From Martinezella lusitana (GTDB taxonomy: Bacteria > Pseudomonadota > Alphaproteobacteria > Rhizobiales > Rhizobiaceae): 64,000 nt of DNA. How positions within the stretch are numbered: the first letter of the stretch is position 1; the number at the start of each line of letters is the position of its first letter. The translations under genes were made by a program, and so were the position numbers. This document shows, piece by piece, positions 1 to 10,070 of this stretch. The stretch spans positions 124,001-188,000 of the forward strand of contig NZ_JACHBG010000007.1 of assembly GCF_014207095.1 (NCBI RefSeq), written 5' to 3'. Below the pieces are notes generated by a model. That model did no database searches and was not told where the DNA came from. It worked only from the letters and a program-made list of their open reading frames with translations.

Positions 1-546
1 AAGTTCCCCGTCATAGCGAAACGTGGGAAAGCCGAAGACACCCGCCGCCTTGGCTGTTTCATAATTCGATTCCCATCTTCCCAGAACTTCTTTGCTTTGC
101 GTGCGGGCTTCGATATCTGCTCCATCAAAGCCTGCCGCATCGGCGATCGCTTGGCGCATTTTGCCGTTGCCGATATCCTCGGCCCGCGTCCAGAAGGCCT
201 CCTGCAAGGCCTGGGTCAGGCCGAGCCAATGCTGCCCTGAAAGATGTGCGGCGATCACCGCCAGGCCTGCCGGCGTTGGATCGGAAAGCGCGCTCCTGTT
301 CTCGAACATCAGCGACCTGCCGCGCAAGGCCGCCCAACGTTTGAGATCCTTCACTCCATAGGCGCGGCGTGCATCGGGTCGATTGCGCGCATAGATGGCG
401 CCATTGTCTTCGATCAGAGGAATGACATAGGGCTCAATCCGTGCGTCAAAGCGCGCAGCCAGTGCTTTGAAAGGCTCCAGCCCGATATAGGCCCAGGGGC
501 TGCCGATCCCGAAAAAATAGTCGATGGTTTTGGTCACTGCGCGCAT
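1..546 (-). CDS. 2-hydroxychromene-2-carboxylate isomerase-like (DsbA/thioredoxin fold), 3'-truncated by window edge
   Basis: The 182 visible codons begin MRAVTKTIDYFFGIGSPWAY. The Ser-Pro after the first beta strand (S16) matches the glutathione/active-site serine of HCCA isomerases and kappa-class GSTs. Near the visible end GVFGFPTF supplies the cis-proline loop (P174) of the thioredoxin fold. Family members are about 200-230 residues, so roughly 20-40 C-terminal residues lie beyond base 1. HCCA isomerases act in naphthalene-type aromatic breakdown, but many rhizobial paralogues have no known substrate and nothing aromatic-catabolic is nearby. The specific reaction is therefore only family-level inference. 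The start is the first ATG of the open frame. Confidence 0.75.
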   Translation of the reverse strand, partial: MRAVTKTIDYFFGIGSPWAYIGLEPFKALAARFDARIEPYVIPLIEDNGAIYARNRPDARRAYGVKDLKRWAALRGRSLMFENRSALSDPTPAGLAVIAAHLSGQHWLGLTQALQEAFWTRAEDIGNGKMRQAIADAAGFDGADIEARTQSKEVLGRWESNYETAKAAGVFGFPTFRYDGEL

Positions 547-1048
547 ACTCCGTTTGGGGCAGATGGTTGACTGGCGGTGTCGAATATCAAACGAGGGCGG
601 CCGCTGGCTCTTGGACGATAGCCCGAAATCATAGTTGCCGACTCATCTTGAGCGGGTCGGGCAAAAGCACCGGTGGCGACCCAGGGATGTCCTGAGTTCG
701 CGTCGTCGGCGCGCCCGCATCGGCGTTGATGGTGAACCTGGCCGCTATGTCCCAGCCTTCCTTTGTTACATCGAATCCGATCTCAGGCTAGGCAAGGACC
801 GAATGATGAGGAAGGATAAATATTCTCATTCTATGGATTTAATGGAATAATTCAGTGAAGCTCAAGATCGGGCGACCAATGAGAATTGCGGGATCCGCAA
901 TCAGGATCTTCCTATATGATCTTCGTTAGCTGGATTTTTCAAAAGTCTGGAACCAAATGACCAACCAGACGGTTTAGCTATAACTTTGATCCGACGTCGA
1001 TATTCCCCCAGCCGGTAAAGTGGGCGGGGAACTTGAGGAGCTACGATT
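547..1048. other. intergenic region without a supported gene
   Basis: About 500 bases separate the divergent isomerase-like gene and the small exported-protein gene. Open frames here (for example 635-850, plus strand) have no ribosome-binding site and a composition unlike a protein. The stretch around 805-850 is AT-rich and may contain promoters, but I cannot assign boxes with confidence. Confidence 0.5.
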
Positions 1049-1489
1049 ATGAACATTTCGTCCCGGTTTCGTTCCGTCGCATTTGCTGCCATTGCTGCTG
1101 CTGGAATAGGCCTTGCCGGTGCCGCGCATGCCGACAGCGGCACGATCCGCTTTTCCGTTTACAAGGCTGCCTTCTTCGTTGGCGGCTCCGGCGGAGAGGG
1201 CACACTGACCTTCCATGGTCGCCATTATCCCATCTCGATCGGCGGTATCTCGGGCGGTCTCGCATTCGGTGCTTCCAAGACCTACTTCCAGGGAACTGTG
1301 CGCCATATTCGTCGCGCGCAGGACGTTGGCGGCATTTACGGTGCAGCTGGCGGCGGCGGCGCGGTCGGCAAAGGTGCCCAGATGATTGTCATGACAAATG
1401 ACAAGGGTGCTCAGCTCGAGCTGACAGGCAAGCAGGTCGGCCTTCAGGTCAACGCCGATATCAGCGGCTTGAACATCACCGTGAAGTAA
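1049..1489 (+). CDS. small exported glycine-rich protein of unknown function
   Basis: 146 residues. An N-terminal Sec signal peptide (hydrophobic core about residues 9-25, cleavage after AHA near residue 28) leads into a glycine-rich mature domain of about 118 residues with alternating hydrophobic strands (GGEGTLTFHGRHYPISIGG, then GLAFGASKTYFQG). The pattern recalls envelope proteins of the DUF1134/EipA or Ysc84 type, but I cannot assign it to either from motifs alone. No cysteine and no lipobox, so it should be a soluble periplasmic or outer-membrane-associated beta protein. An AGGAG-like sequence lies just upstream of the ATG. It is transcribed alone and faces the sugar ABC operon convergently. 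Confidence 0.7.
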   Translation: MNISSRFRSVAFAAIAAAGIGLAGAAHADSGTIRFSVYKAAFFVGGSGGEGTLTFHGRHYPISIGGISGGLAFGASKTYFQGTVRHIRRAQDVGGIYGAAGGGGAVGKGAQMIVMTNDKGAQLELTGKQVGLQVNADISGLNITVK

Positions 1490-1540
1490 GAGCGTTTAAA
1501 GACGGTCGGTCAGATTTGGTCCTGCCGTATCGTTGGCATA

Positions 1541-1570
1541 GTGGCAGAGTTGCCTGAGCAACTCTGCCAC
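1541..1570. terminator. perfect 12-bp hairpin between convergent genes
   Basis: GTGGCAGAGTTG pairs exactly with CAACTCTGCCAC across a 6-base loop. It sits between the stops of two convergent genes (1489 and 1641). There is no clear T-run on either side, so it could be a bidirectional terminator or an RNA-stabilising structure. Confidence 0.55.
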
Positions 1571-1640
1571 GTGACTTGTCCAAGCTATTATCTCAGCCGT
1601 ATGTGGCCAGAGGATCGAACGGTCTGCCGTGTGACTGACC

Positions 1641-2756
<1,116 letters not shown>

Positions 2757-2761
2757 GGCAG

Positions 2762-3709
2762 TTATCCTTTGACAGCGCCCGCCATCAGACCGCGCACGAA
2801 GTAGCGGCCGGCGAGTATGTAGACGATGAGCGTGGGGACGGCGGCAATCATGGCGGCAGCCATGTTGACATTGTATTCGACCACGCCGGTCGAGGTATTG
2901 ACGACGTTGTTGAGTGCGACGGTCATCGGCATGGAGTCCCCGGTGCCGGCGTAAGCGGACGCGAACAGGAAGTCGTTCCAGATATTGGTGAACTGGTAGA
3001 TGACGGTCACGACGATGATCGGCAGCGAGCTCGGCAGCATGATGCGGCGGAAGATCTGGAAGAAGCCGGCGCCGTCAACCTGGGCGGCTCTCACAAGCTC
3101 GGTCGGAAAGGCCTCATAGTAGTTACGGAAGAACAGCGTCGTAAAGCCAAGGCCGTAGACAACGTGGACGAAGACCAGATTGACGGTCGAATTGCCGAAG
3201 CCGAAGCTGAAACCGGTCGCATCCTGCAGCGTTCCACCGAAGCGTCCGAGCGCGCCGAGGATTGTCGCCATCGGCAACAGCACCGACTGGAACGGAATGA
3301 AGCAGGCAAACAGCATCAGGGCAAAGACCAGCGTATGGCCGGGAAAGCGCCACTTGGTCAGCACGTAGCCATTGAGCGCGCCGAGGATGGTCGAGATCGC
3401 CACCGCCGGTACGACCATTTTGATCGAGTTCCAGAAATAGCCCTTGATGCCGGCGCAGGTGAGGCCGACGCAGGTCTCGCCCCATGCCTTCAGCCAGGGA
3501 TCGAAGGTGGGTGATTTCGGCAGCGCCAGCATGTTGCCGTTCTGGATTTCGTCCATGGTCTTGAACGAGGTGACCAGCATCACGAACAGCGGCGCGAGAT
3601 AAAACAGCGCGAACAGGAACAGCAGGCCGTAGATGACGACGCGGCTGATCCAGCGGCGGCGGTTTGCGCCATGCGCATGGCCAACCGCGGGAGAAGCAAA
3701 GGAGCTCAT
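2762..3709 (-). CDS. CUT1 sugar ABC transporter permease (MalG type)
   Basis: 315 residues with about six transmembrane segments, the first at about residues 24-46. The EAA loop that docks onto the ATPase is visible as ELVRAAQVDGAGFFQIF followed by RRIMLP near residues 220-245. The start ATG overlaps the stop of the upstream permease by 4 bases (ATGA), implying translational coupling. A long periplasmic loop after TM1 is normal for MalG-like subunits. The paired permease is MalF-like. Confidence 0.92.
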   Translation of the reverse strand: MSSFASPAVGHAHGANRRRWISRVVIYGLLFLFALFYLAPLFVMLVTSFKTMDEIQNGNMLALPKSPTFDPWLKAWGETCVGLTCAGIKGYFWNSIKMVVPAVAISTILGALNGYVLTKWRFPGHTLVFALMLFACFIPFQSVLLPMATILGALGRFGGTLQDATGFSFGFGNSTVNLVFVHVVYGLGFTTLFFRNYYEAFPTELVRAAQVDGAGFFQIFRRIMLPSSLPIIVVTVIYQFTNIWNDFLFASAYAGTGDSMPMTVALNNVVNTSTGVVEYNVNMAAAMIAAVPTLIVYILAGRYFVRGLMAGAVKG

Positions 3710-4659
3710 CGTGCCTTCTCCTTCAGTTCGGAATAAAGATAGGGAACGATGATCGCCGAGATGGTCATCAGCATGATCACCGCGCTAGCCGAGCCGACCG
3801 CCATTTCATTGCGCTTGAAGGTGTACTCATACATGAAGTTCGACGGCAGCCAGGCCGAGCCGCCAGGCCCGCCCGAGGTCAGCGCCACCACCAGGTCGTA
3901 GGATTTGATCGCCATGTGGGCGAGCACGATGAAGGCGGAGAGAAATACCGGCCGCAGCAAGGGGATGATGATGCGGCGATAGAGCTGGAGCGGCGAGGCA
4001 CCATCGATCTGCGCAGCCTTCATGATCTCGCTGTCGATACCGCGCAGGCCGGCCAGGAACATCGCCATGACGAAGCCGGAGGCCTGCCAGACGCCGGCGA
4101 TGACGACGGTGTAGATGACGAAGTCCTTGTTCTTGATCCAGTCGAAGTGGAAGCTTGTCCAGCCGAATTGATGCAGGGTCTGCTCCAGACCGAGACCCGG
4201 ATCGAGGAACCATTTCCATGCGACGCCGGTCACGATGAAGGACAGCGCCATCGGATAGAGGAAGATCGGTCTGAGCATGCCCTCGCCCCGGATTTTCTGA
4301 TCGAGCAGGATTGCCAGAAGCAGGCCGAGCGCCAGGCATATGAACACGTAGAGAAAGCCGAAAATCCCCATATTGACGATCGACGTATACCAGGACGATG
4401 GCGGGTCGTTTTCGAATGTCCAGCGCCATAGGCGCTGATAGGCGCGTACGCCCGTCAGGTCGTAGGAGGGAAATGTCTTGGAGTTCGTGAAGGACAGATA
4501 GACCGTCCAGAGGATGAAGCCGTAGACGAAGACCAGCGTGATGGCAAAACTCGGCGCAAGCACGATCCTCGGCAGGGCGTCCTGCAGGCGGGTGCGGAAT
4601 GACACTGTTGGCTGCGCCGACACCGCTTCCCTTGTTGCAATTGAGCTCATGGGCTTCAT
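3706..4659 (-). CDS. CUT1 sugar ABC transporter permease (MalF/UgpA type)
   Basis: 317 residues, about six transmembrane helices, EAA motif DSEIMKAAQIDGASPLQLY then RRIIIP around residues 215-240. A run of AGGAGGAG directly precedes the chosen ATG; a second in-frame ATG nine bases on (4650) has better spacing from the 3' end of that run and is an equally good start. A terminator-like hairpin at 4689-4715 separates it from the substrate-binding protein gene upstream, so it is probably expressed at a lower level than that gene. Confidence 0.92.
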   Translation of the reverse strand: MKPMSSIATREAVSAQPTVSFRTRLQDALPRIVLAPSFAITLVFVYGFILWTVYLSFTNSKTFPSYDLTGVRAYQRLWRWTFENDPPSSWYTSIVNMGIFGFLYVFICLALGLLLAILLDQKIRGEGMLRPIFLYPMALSFIVTGVAWKWFLDPGLGLEQTLHQFGWTSFHFDWIKNKDFVIYTVVIAGVWQASGFVMAMFLAGLRGIDSEIMKAAQIDGASPLQLYRRIIIPLLRPVFLSAFIVLAHMAIKSYDLVVALTSGGPGGSAWLPSNFMYEYTFKRNEMAVGSASAVIMLMTISAIIVPYLYSELKEKAR

Positions 4660-4688
4660 CTCCTCCTCGAGGTAGGCCTGCTATAAAA

Positions 4689-4715
4689 GGCTTCCCCACC
4701 TCAAGCGGGGAAGCC
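4689..4715 (-). terminator. intra-operon terminator/attenuator after the binding-protein gene
   Basis: On the minus strand GGCTTCCCC pairs with GGGGAAGCC over a 9-base loop and is followed at once by TTTTATAG, a classic intrinsic terminator layout. It lies between the binding-protein stop (4733) and the permease start (4659). Partial termination or 3'-end protection here would favour high binding-protein levels relative to the membrane subunits. Confidence 0.75.
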
Positions 4716-4732
4716 GGTCTCACGACCCGCTA

Positions 4733-5995
4733 TCAGCGTGCGTCGTCGATCGCCTGGACGAGCTGCTTGACGGCTTCGTCAGAGGACTTGATCTGGCCGT
4801 GGACGAACTTCGAGACCACGTCCTTATAGGCGTTGGCGATTGCCGGAGGCGCACCATAGCCCTGGGCGAGCGAGCCGAACAGCGTGCCGCCTTCATTGGC
4901 ATGCTTCAGGTCGGCGATGCCTTTCTTGCCGCAGGCGTCAAAGGCCGTGTCCGGCACGTCGGTGCGCGCGGGAACCGAGCCCTTGACGACGTTGAAGGCC
5001 GACTGGAAGCTCTTCGACAGTGTTGCGGTTGCAAGCGCCACCTGGGCGGCCTTGCGGTCGGCAGGAACGTTGAACATGCCGAACATGTCGGAGTTATAGA
5101 TCACGCTGCCTTCGGTGCCAGGGAAGCGGTAGCACAGATAGTCCTTCTCCGGGGTCTTCTTGGCGGCGACGAATTCGCCCTTGGCCCAGTCGCCCATGAC
5201 CTGTACCAGTGCATCACCCTTGATGACCATGGCGGTCGCAAGGTTCCAGTCGCGGCCCGAGAAGTTCGGGTCAACATATTTGACGATCTTGGCGAGGTTG
5301 TCGAACGACTTCTTCATCGTGTCGGACTTCAGCGAAGCCTCGTCGAGGTCGTTGAAGGCCTTCTTGTAGAATTCGGGGCCGCCGGTCGAAAGCACGATCG
5401 AGTCGAACATCGTCGCTTCCTGCCAGTTCTGGCCACCGAGCGCGAGCGGAACGACACCCGCAGCCTTGGCCTTATCGAGAAGTGCGATCAGATCGTCGAA
5501 GGTCTTCGGCTGCTTGCCGCCGATCTTGTCCATGACGGCCTTGTTGATCCAGAGCCAGTTGACCGAGTGAACGTTGACCGGAGCTGCGACCCACTTACCG
5601 TTATAAACCGAGAACTTCTGCAGCGCCTTCGGCACCGAATTGTCCCAGCCTTCCTTCTTGGCGGTCTCCGTCAGGTCGCCCATCACGCCGGCCTGAGCGT
5701 AGTCGAGCACGGTGTAGCCGAGCATTTGCGAGGCCGTCGGATAATTGCCGGCGGCAACCATGGCCTTCAGTGCCGTCATGGCTGCATCGCCGCCACCGCC
5801 GGCGACCGGTACGTCCTTCCAGGCATAGCCTTCCTTGGAAAGATCCTGCTTCAGCACGTTGAGCGCAGCGGCTTCGCCGCCAGACGTCCACCAGTGCAGC
5901 ATCTGCACTTCCTTGACGTCAGCGGCGCGCGCCGAGACGCCAGCACCGGCAGCCGCCAGCGCAATCATTGCAGTCGTCGTCAGAAATCTACGCAT
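4733..5995 (-). CDS. periplasmic sugar-binding protein of a CUT1 ABC transporter, glucose/mannose type
   Basis: 420 residues with a Sec signal peptide (core [17 protein letters not shown], cleavage near ARA-ADV at about residue 24). The mature start [16 protein letters not shown] followed by [15 protein letters not shown] is characteristic of the glucose/mannose-binding subgroup (GtsA-like) of extracellular solute-binding family 1. GGGAGG precedes the ATG by 6-7 bases. It heads a four-gene leftward operon and is divergent from a LacI regulator, with two candidate operators in the shared promoter. The exact sugar is an inference from resemblance, not proven by residues. Confidence 0.85.
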   Translation of the reverse strand: MRRFLTTTAMIALAAAGAGVSARAADVKEVQMLHWWTSGGEAAALNVLKQDLSKEGYAWKDVPVAGGGGDAAMTALKAMVAAGNYPTASQMLGYTVLDYAQAGVMGDLTETAKKEGWDNSVPKALQKFSVYNGKWVAAPVNVHSVNWLWINKAVMDKIGGKQPKTFDDLIALLDKAKAAGVVPLALGGQNWQEATMFDSIVLSTGGPEFYKKAFNDLDEASLKSDTMKKSFDNLAKIVKYVDPNFSGRDWNLATAMVIKGDALVQVMGDWAKGEFVAAKKTPEKDYLCYRFPGTEGSVIYNSDMFGMFNVPADRKAAQVALATATLSKSFQSAFNVVKGSVPARTDVPDTAFDACGKKGIADLKHANEGGTLFGSLAQGYGAPPAIANAYKDVVSKFVHGQIKSSDEAVKQLVQAIDDAR

Positions 5996-6108
5996 TGATA
6001 GCCTCCCAAATTTGCAAGTCGTTCAAGCGAAGGTCCTCCCCCGCTTCCCTAAAAGCCTCCACCGTCGAGCGGAAGCTATTCCGCTGGCGACTTTGTTCGC
6101 CGCGAAGC

Positions 6109-6126
6109 ATTTAAAACGTTATAAAT
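6109..6126. promoter_or_regulatory. candidate LacI-family operator 1
   Basis: ATTTAAAACGTTATAAAT is an 18-base near-perfect palindrome (16 of 18 positions symmetric) centred on CG, the usual centre of LacI-family operators (AACGTT). It lies about 115 bases upstream of the sugar-binding-protein start and 200 bases upstream of the regulator start, in the shared divergent promoter. Confidence 0.55.
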
Positions 6127-6243
6127 ATTCTCAAGTCAAGATGTCGATGCACGCCTTCATATTCGCTATAAATGCGTGAATATGCTCGTAAATGTCATGA
6201 TTTTTCGAGGATGCTGCGGTCCGATTTTTCAAATGTTAGTACC

Positions 6244-6255
6244 GAAAACGTTTGC
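6244..6255. promoter_or_regulatory. candidate LacI-family operator 2
   Basis: GAAAACGTTTGC has the same AAACGTTT-type core as the site at 6109-6126, in the same intergenic region. Its position argues that the regulator starts downstream of it rather than at the first ATG of the open frame (6176). Confidence 0.4.
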
Positions 6256-6325
6256 ATCGGCGTATTTGCACTTCGTTTCGAAACAGCGTACAAGGCGATC
6301 ACTCCGAGGCAGGCTGGGTATTCCC

Positions 6326-7387
6326 TTGAAAGACACTTCCGGAAAATCCGCGTCCCTTGCAAAGACAGCGCGCAGAAGCGCCAAACCGACGCTGCGAACC
6401 ATTTCCGAAATGACGGGCTTTGCCGTTACGACCGTGTCGCGGGCATTGAGCAATGCACCTCAGATTTCGATCGAGACGCGCGAGCGCGTCCATGCAGTGG
6501 CTGCGCAGATCGGCTATCTGCCCGATCGCGCCGCGCAACGTCTAAAGACAGGCAAGACCAATGTCATCGGCATCCTGCTCGATCCGCATGAGGAAATTCT
6601 CGGCTATGGCATTTCCATCATGCACGGCCTGGCCAAGGCTTTGCGGAACACCGCTTATCATCTGATCGTAACACCGAATTTCATCAATGGAAGCAATGTC
6701 GAAGCCGTTCGCTACCTAGTGCGCAACGGGATGGTCGACGGGTTGCTCTTATCCCGAACGGAACCTTTCGATCCGCGTGTTCGCCTTCTGTTGGAAAGCG
6801 GCTTTCCGTTTGTCACACATGGGCGAACGGAATTCACGGTCGACCATCCTTTCGTCGACTACGACAATTTCAGTTTTGCCTATGAGGCGACGAAGCGATT
6901 AGTGGAACGTGGCCGGCGAAAGCCGATGATCATCCTGCCACCGAGACGGCTGACTTTTTCGCAGCACCTCCTGCATGGTTTCATGACCGCCGTCCGCGAG
7001 GCGGGCGTCGACTACGAGATTCCCGAGGAGATCGATCTTGATTGTCCCGTCGAGCAAATCCGTGAATATATGAGCCGACGCGCCTCGCAGCCCGGCTCAC
7101 CCGACGGCTTCACCTGCGGCGGCGAGGTTTCGGCTCTTGCGACTATTACCGGCATGGGCGACAACGGCCTGACACTTGGGGTGGAATATGACGTGGTGGC
7201 GAAACGCACCTCGAAGCTGCTGAGCCAGATCCAACCCAAGGTCGAGACCATCTATGAGGATCTGGTGGATACCGGCGAGCGAATGGGCCATGTCCTTCTT
7301 GCCTCCATCGCCGGCGATCAGACGATCGAAAAGCAGGTCTTGCTGAAGCCCGAAATCGGCTTTCCGGTGCTTTCGGGTGCCGACTGA
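6326..7387 (+). CDS. LacI-family transcriptional regulator of the adjacent sugar transporter
   Basis: From the proposed TTG the protein is 353 residues, the family norm. An N-terminal LacI helix-turn-helix is plain: LRTISEMTGFAVTTVSRAL followed by the hinge-helix region (RERVHAVAAQIGYLPDRAAQRLKTGKT). The rest is a periplasmic-binding-protein-like effector domain. The open frame extends back to an ATG at 6176, but that stretch includes a putative operator, has no ribosome-binding site and would give an odd 50-residue extension. Even so, the TTG has only a weak and distant GAGG upstream. The sequence resembles the AglR group of alpha-glucoside regulators. Divergence from the CUT1 operon makes local repression the likely role. 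Confidence 0.82.
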   Translation: MKDTSGKSASLAKTARRSAKPTLRTISEMTGFAVTTVSRALSNAPQISIETRERVHAVAAQIGYLPDRAAQRLKTGKTNVIGILLDPHEEILGYGISIMHGLAKALRNTAYHLIVTPNFINGSNVEAVRYLVRNGMVDGLLLSRTEPFDPRVRLLLESGFPFVTHGRTEFTVDHPFVDYDNFSFAYEATKRLVERGRRKPMIILPPRRLTFSQHLLHGFMTAVREAGVDYEIPEEIDLDCPVEQIREYMSRRASQPGSPDGFTCGGEVSALATITGMGDNGLTLGVEYDVVAKRTSKLLSQIQPKVETIYEDLVDTGERMGHVLLASIAGDQTIEKQVLLKPEIGFPVLSGAD

Positions 7388-7494
7388 ATAATCAGGCCCC
7401 GATCTCGTGCTACGACGCCATGGACGGTCTCTCGTGACAACGCGCAGACGACGGCCAAACGGCCGCCTCCTAAGGTGCAATCGTGCTTGCCTCT

Positions 7495-9273
7495 CTATTG
7501 GAGGACCTGCGTCGCCGCCCGATAGCGCTCTGCTGCAACCGGTGTGAAGCGATGGGCGCCCCATGCTCCCGCCGAAAGGGCGACCGGGAATGGGCGCTCC
7601 GGCGGGCTCCAGCGCGGGGAAACGCCAAGCACGGGCAGCGCCCGCGCCATGATGGATCCAGTCACGGGAACGGCATTCCAGCCGGAAGTACGGAAACCGT
7701 AGGTTTCCGGTAATCCCTTTGGCTCATCCAGAATGGTCAGAAACAGATATTTGGGGTTGTCGATTGGCGTCACGCTCATGAAAGAGGTGAGGACCCTCTC
7801 CTTGGAGTAGCGGCCGCCAACCACTTTCTCGGCCGTCCCTGTTTTGCCGCCTATGTAAAAGCCCGCAACATTTCCGCCCCTTGCCGAACCGATCTCGGCA
7901 TTAAGCCGCATCAAAAAGCGTAGGGTTTCGCCTGTCTTTGCGGTAATGACGTTGTTCGCGAGGATCCGATCTTCAACCGGCGTGCCCTTGATGAAGGTCG
8001 GCTGGATGAGGCGCCCGCCATTGATCAATGAGGCGATTGCCATGCTTGCCTGCAGCGGTGTGACCGCCATGCCGTGCCCGAAGGCAACGGTCACGGTGTT
8101 GATGTCTCCCCATCGCGGCGGAAGGATCGGAACGGCGCTTTCGGGAAGCTCCGTCGTCAGTCGATCGAATTGCCCCATCTTCTTCAGAAAGTTCTGTTGA
8201 GCCTGCTTGCCGACCGTCAGAGCCATGCGCCCCATGGCGATGTTCGAGGAATGAATGAAGGCTTCCGGCAAGGTCAGCGGCCTTTTCTGTCCGCGAAAAT
8301 CCGAGATCGTGGAGCGCCCCAGGCGTAGCGGCTGGCTGGCATCGATGACGGAATTCAGATTGAAGGCGCCGGAATCGAGCGCCATTGCTGTCGTCAGCGC
8401 CTTGAAGGTCGATCCCATTTCAAACGTGCCGACGGAAATCCGGTTGATGCGATCGGACCGCAGCGCATCGGACGGTATGTTGGGGTTGAAGTCCGGAAGC
8501 GAGACGAGGGCGACGACTTCGCCATTCGTTACGTCAAGGATAAGCCCGGCCGCGGCAATTGCGGAAAACTTGTCCATTGCCTTGCGAAGTTCGTCTTTCA
8601 GGATGAATTGCGCGCGCAGATCCATGCTGAGCTCGATAGGGTGCAGCGCGTTCGCATCGAACTTTAGACCTGTATCCCGCAGGATCTGCAGGCCTTGGCC
8701 ATCGATCCACTTTTCGATTCCCGCTATGCCGATATTGTCGGTGTTGACGGCGCCGAGAACATGCGACGCCAGATCCCCGTTCGGATAGAGCCGTTGCGTC
8801 TCCTCGCGGAAGCCCACGCTCGGGATACCGAGGTTCCAGACCTGGTTTTTGGTTGCAAGCGGGATCTTGCGCTTGACCCAGACGAAACCTCGATCCGTGT
8901 CGAACCGTCGATAGAGCTCCGCCGGGCTGAGATCCGGAAACACGGAGGTCAACCCTTCAACGGCCTCGTTGATATCAACCAGTCGGCGTGGCTCGGCATA
9001 GATCGAGGCCACAGGTATGTCCATTGCCAGTACCGTGCCGTTGCGATCGACGATATTGGGTCTGGCGACCGATGGCGGTATCAGGGCGGCTGCGGACGGT
9101 GGCGGAGTATGCAGCCCGAAATGCACAAGTCTGGCGCCGATGATCGCGAAGGACGCGATGAAGATAATCGCCAGAAACGCGATCCTCAGCCTCAGTGCGG
9201 GAGGGGACGGCCGCCGCCGCCGCTTGCGAAGCGGGGGCAGCGGCATCTTTCTCATGTAGAAGCGCATCGTCAT
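7495..9273 (-). CDS. class B penicillin-binding protein, FtsI/PBP3-like transpeptidase
   Basis: 592 residues. A basic N-terminus (KRRRRPS) is followed by a single membrane anchor (about residues 28-48), an N-terminal dimerisation module (from IVDRNGTVLAM) and a transpeptidase domain. All three penicillin-binding motifs are present: SxxK in GSTFKAL, SxN in SSN, and KTG in GGKTGTAEK. Expected role: periplasmic cross-linking of peptidoglycan at the septum or pole. FtsI normally lies in the dcw cell-division cluster; here no division genes are adjacent, so this is probably an extra paralogue. It stands alone, convergent with the LacI gene. Confidence 0.88.
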   Translation of the reverse strand: MTMRFYMRKMPLPPLRKRRRRPSPPALRLRIAFLAIIFIASFAIIGARLVHFGLHTPPPSAAALIPPSVARPNIVDRNGTVLAMDIPVASIYAEPRRLVDINEAVEGLTSVFPDLSPAELYRRFDTDRGFVWVKRKIPLATKNQVWNLGIPSVGFREETQRLYPNGDLASHVLGAVNTDNIGIAGIEKWIDGQGLQILRDTGLKFDANALHPIELSMDLRAQFILKDELRKAMDKFSAIAAAGLILDVTNGEVVALVSLPDFNPNIPSDALRSDRINRISVGTFEMGSTFKALTTAMALDSGAFNLNSVIDASQPLRLGRSTISDFRGQKRPLTLPEAFIHSSNIAMGRMALTVGKQAQQNFLKKMGQFDRLTTELPESAVPILPPRWGDINTVTVAFGHGMAVTPLQASMAIASLINGGRLIQPTFIKGTPVEDRILANNVITAKTGETLRFLMRLNAEIGSARGGNVAGFYIGGKTGTAEKVVGGRYSKERVLTSFMSVTPIDNPKYLFLTILDEPKGLPETYGFRTSGWNAVPVTGSIMARALPVLGVSPRWSPPERPFPVALSAGAWGAHRFTPVAAERYRAATQVLQ

Positions 9274-9431
9274 GGCGTGCCCAATGAGCGCCGGGCAGTC
9301 ATTGGACCGATATGGGCGTGAAGTGACGCGGATAGGCGCTGGCCGTCAAACGGATGCGCCCCGCCAGAAGCGTGGGAATGCCTTGCCATGATTTCCTACC
9401 GAAAGTGTTGGGAGATGAGTTCGGTGGGGAA

Positions 9432-9779
9432 TCAAAGACGGGGTGGCCGTTCGAACATAACAGCGTCGCGGTGCGGCGCCTTGGCTTGAACCAGCCGCCA
9501 TTTGGCGGATTTCTCCGCCAATCTGTCTATGGATGACGTGGTGACCAGCCAGGGAACATCATGCGTATGATCTGCGCCCTGATCGCTGTGATTATGGTCG
9601 TCTGCGGAGAGATCTTCGTCCAATTGCATCCCAGCGGAGCGTGTATCAGCGCCGGCAAGGAGCTCTTGGGAGGAGATCTCAAAGGCGAGAGCAGGCGCGA
9701 TCGGAGACAGGACCAGCGTGGTGGCCAGCATCCACGCAACGATCAACAAACGCACAAACCTGTCAAGACGTTCGACCAT
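9432..9779 (-). CDS. small exported protein with a His/Asp-rich segment, unknown function
   Basis: 115 residues. The N-terminus (RLLIVAWMLATTLVLSP) is a good signal peptide with a possible ALA cleavage site near residue 32. The mature part contains DDHNHSDQGADHTHD, a cluster of histidines and aspartates that could bind divalent metal. There is no convincing Shine-Dalgarno sequence and no family that I recognise. It begins just downstream of the degenerate GNAT remnant on the same strand. The signal peptide is the main reason for accepting it; it could still be a chance frame. Confidence 0.4.
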   Translation of the reverse strand: MVERLDRFVRLLIVAWMLATTLVLSPIAPALAFEISSQELLAGADTRSAGMQLDEDLSADDHNHSDQGADHTHDVPWLVTTSSIDRLAEKSAKWRLVQAKAPHRDAVMFERPPRL

Positions 9780-9790
9780 GCCGCAAATGG

Positions 9791-10070
9791 TTAGGCAGGA
9801 ATGTTTAACGTCTCGTTAACCCTGTTGCAAAACGAGATGGCGGCGCGCTGCAGCGCCTTCTCCATTAGGATGCTCTGCGACTTGATCGCTTCTCCGACGA
9901 AGGGCTCCCATCTTCATCCACAAGGCCATGACAGGATTGGTTTCCACGACGGCCAGTCTTGTCGCCTTTGCCGCAAACTTGTCACGGATGAACCGCTCGG
10001 CCTCCTCAAACAGCGCTCGTCCGACACCTGCTGCCTGCGCGTTCGGCTATCAATTTTGCAACACTCGTCG
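9791..10070 (-). pseudogene. GNAT acetyltransferase remnant with frameshift
   Basis: On the minus strand the acetyl-CoA-binding part of a GNAT protein is readable: KIDS, then in another frame PNAQAAGVGRALFEEAERFI and further to TNPVMALWMKMGA. The frame shifts by one base there and continues FVGEAIKSQSILMEKALQRA to a TAA at 9791-9793. The first half of the fold is not recognisable upstream and stop codons interrupt it. It is therefore a dead gene with at least two frame breaks, unless the breaks are sequencing errors. Confidence 0.6.
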
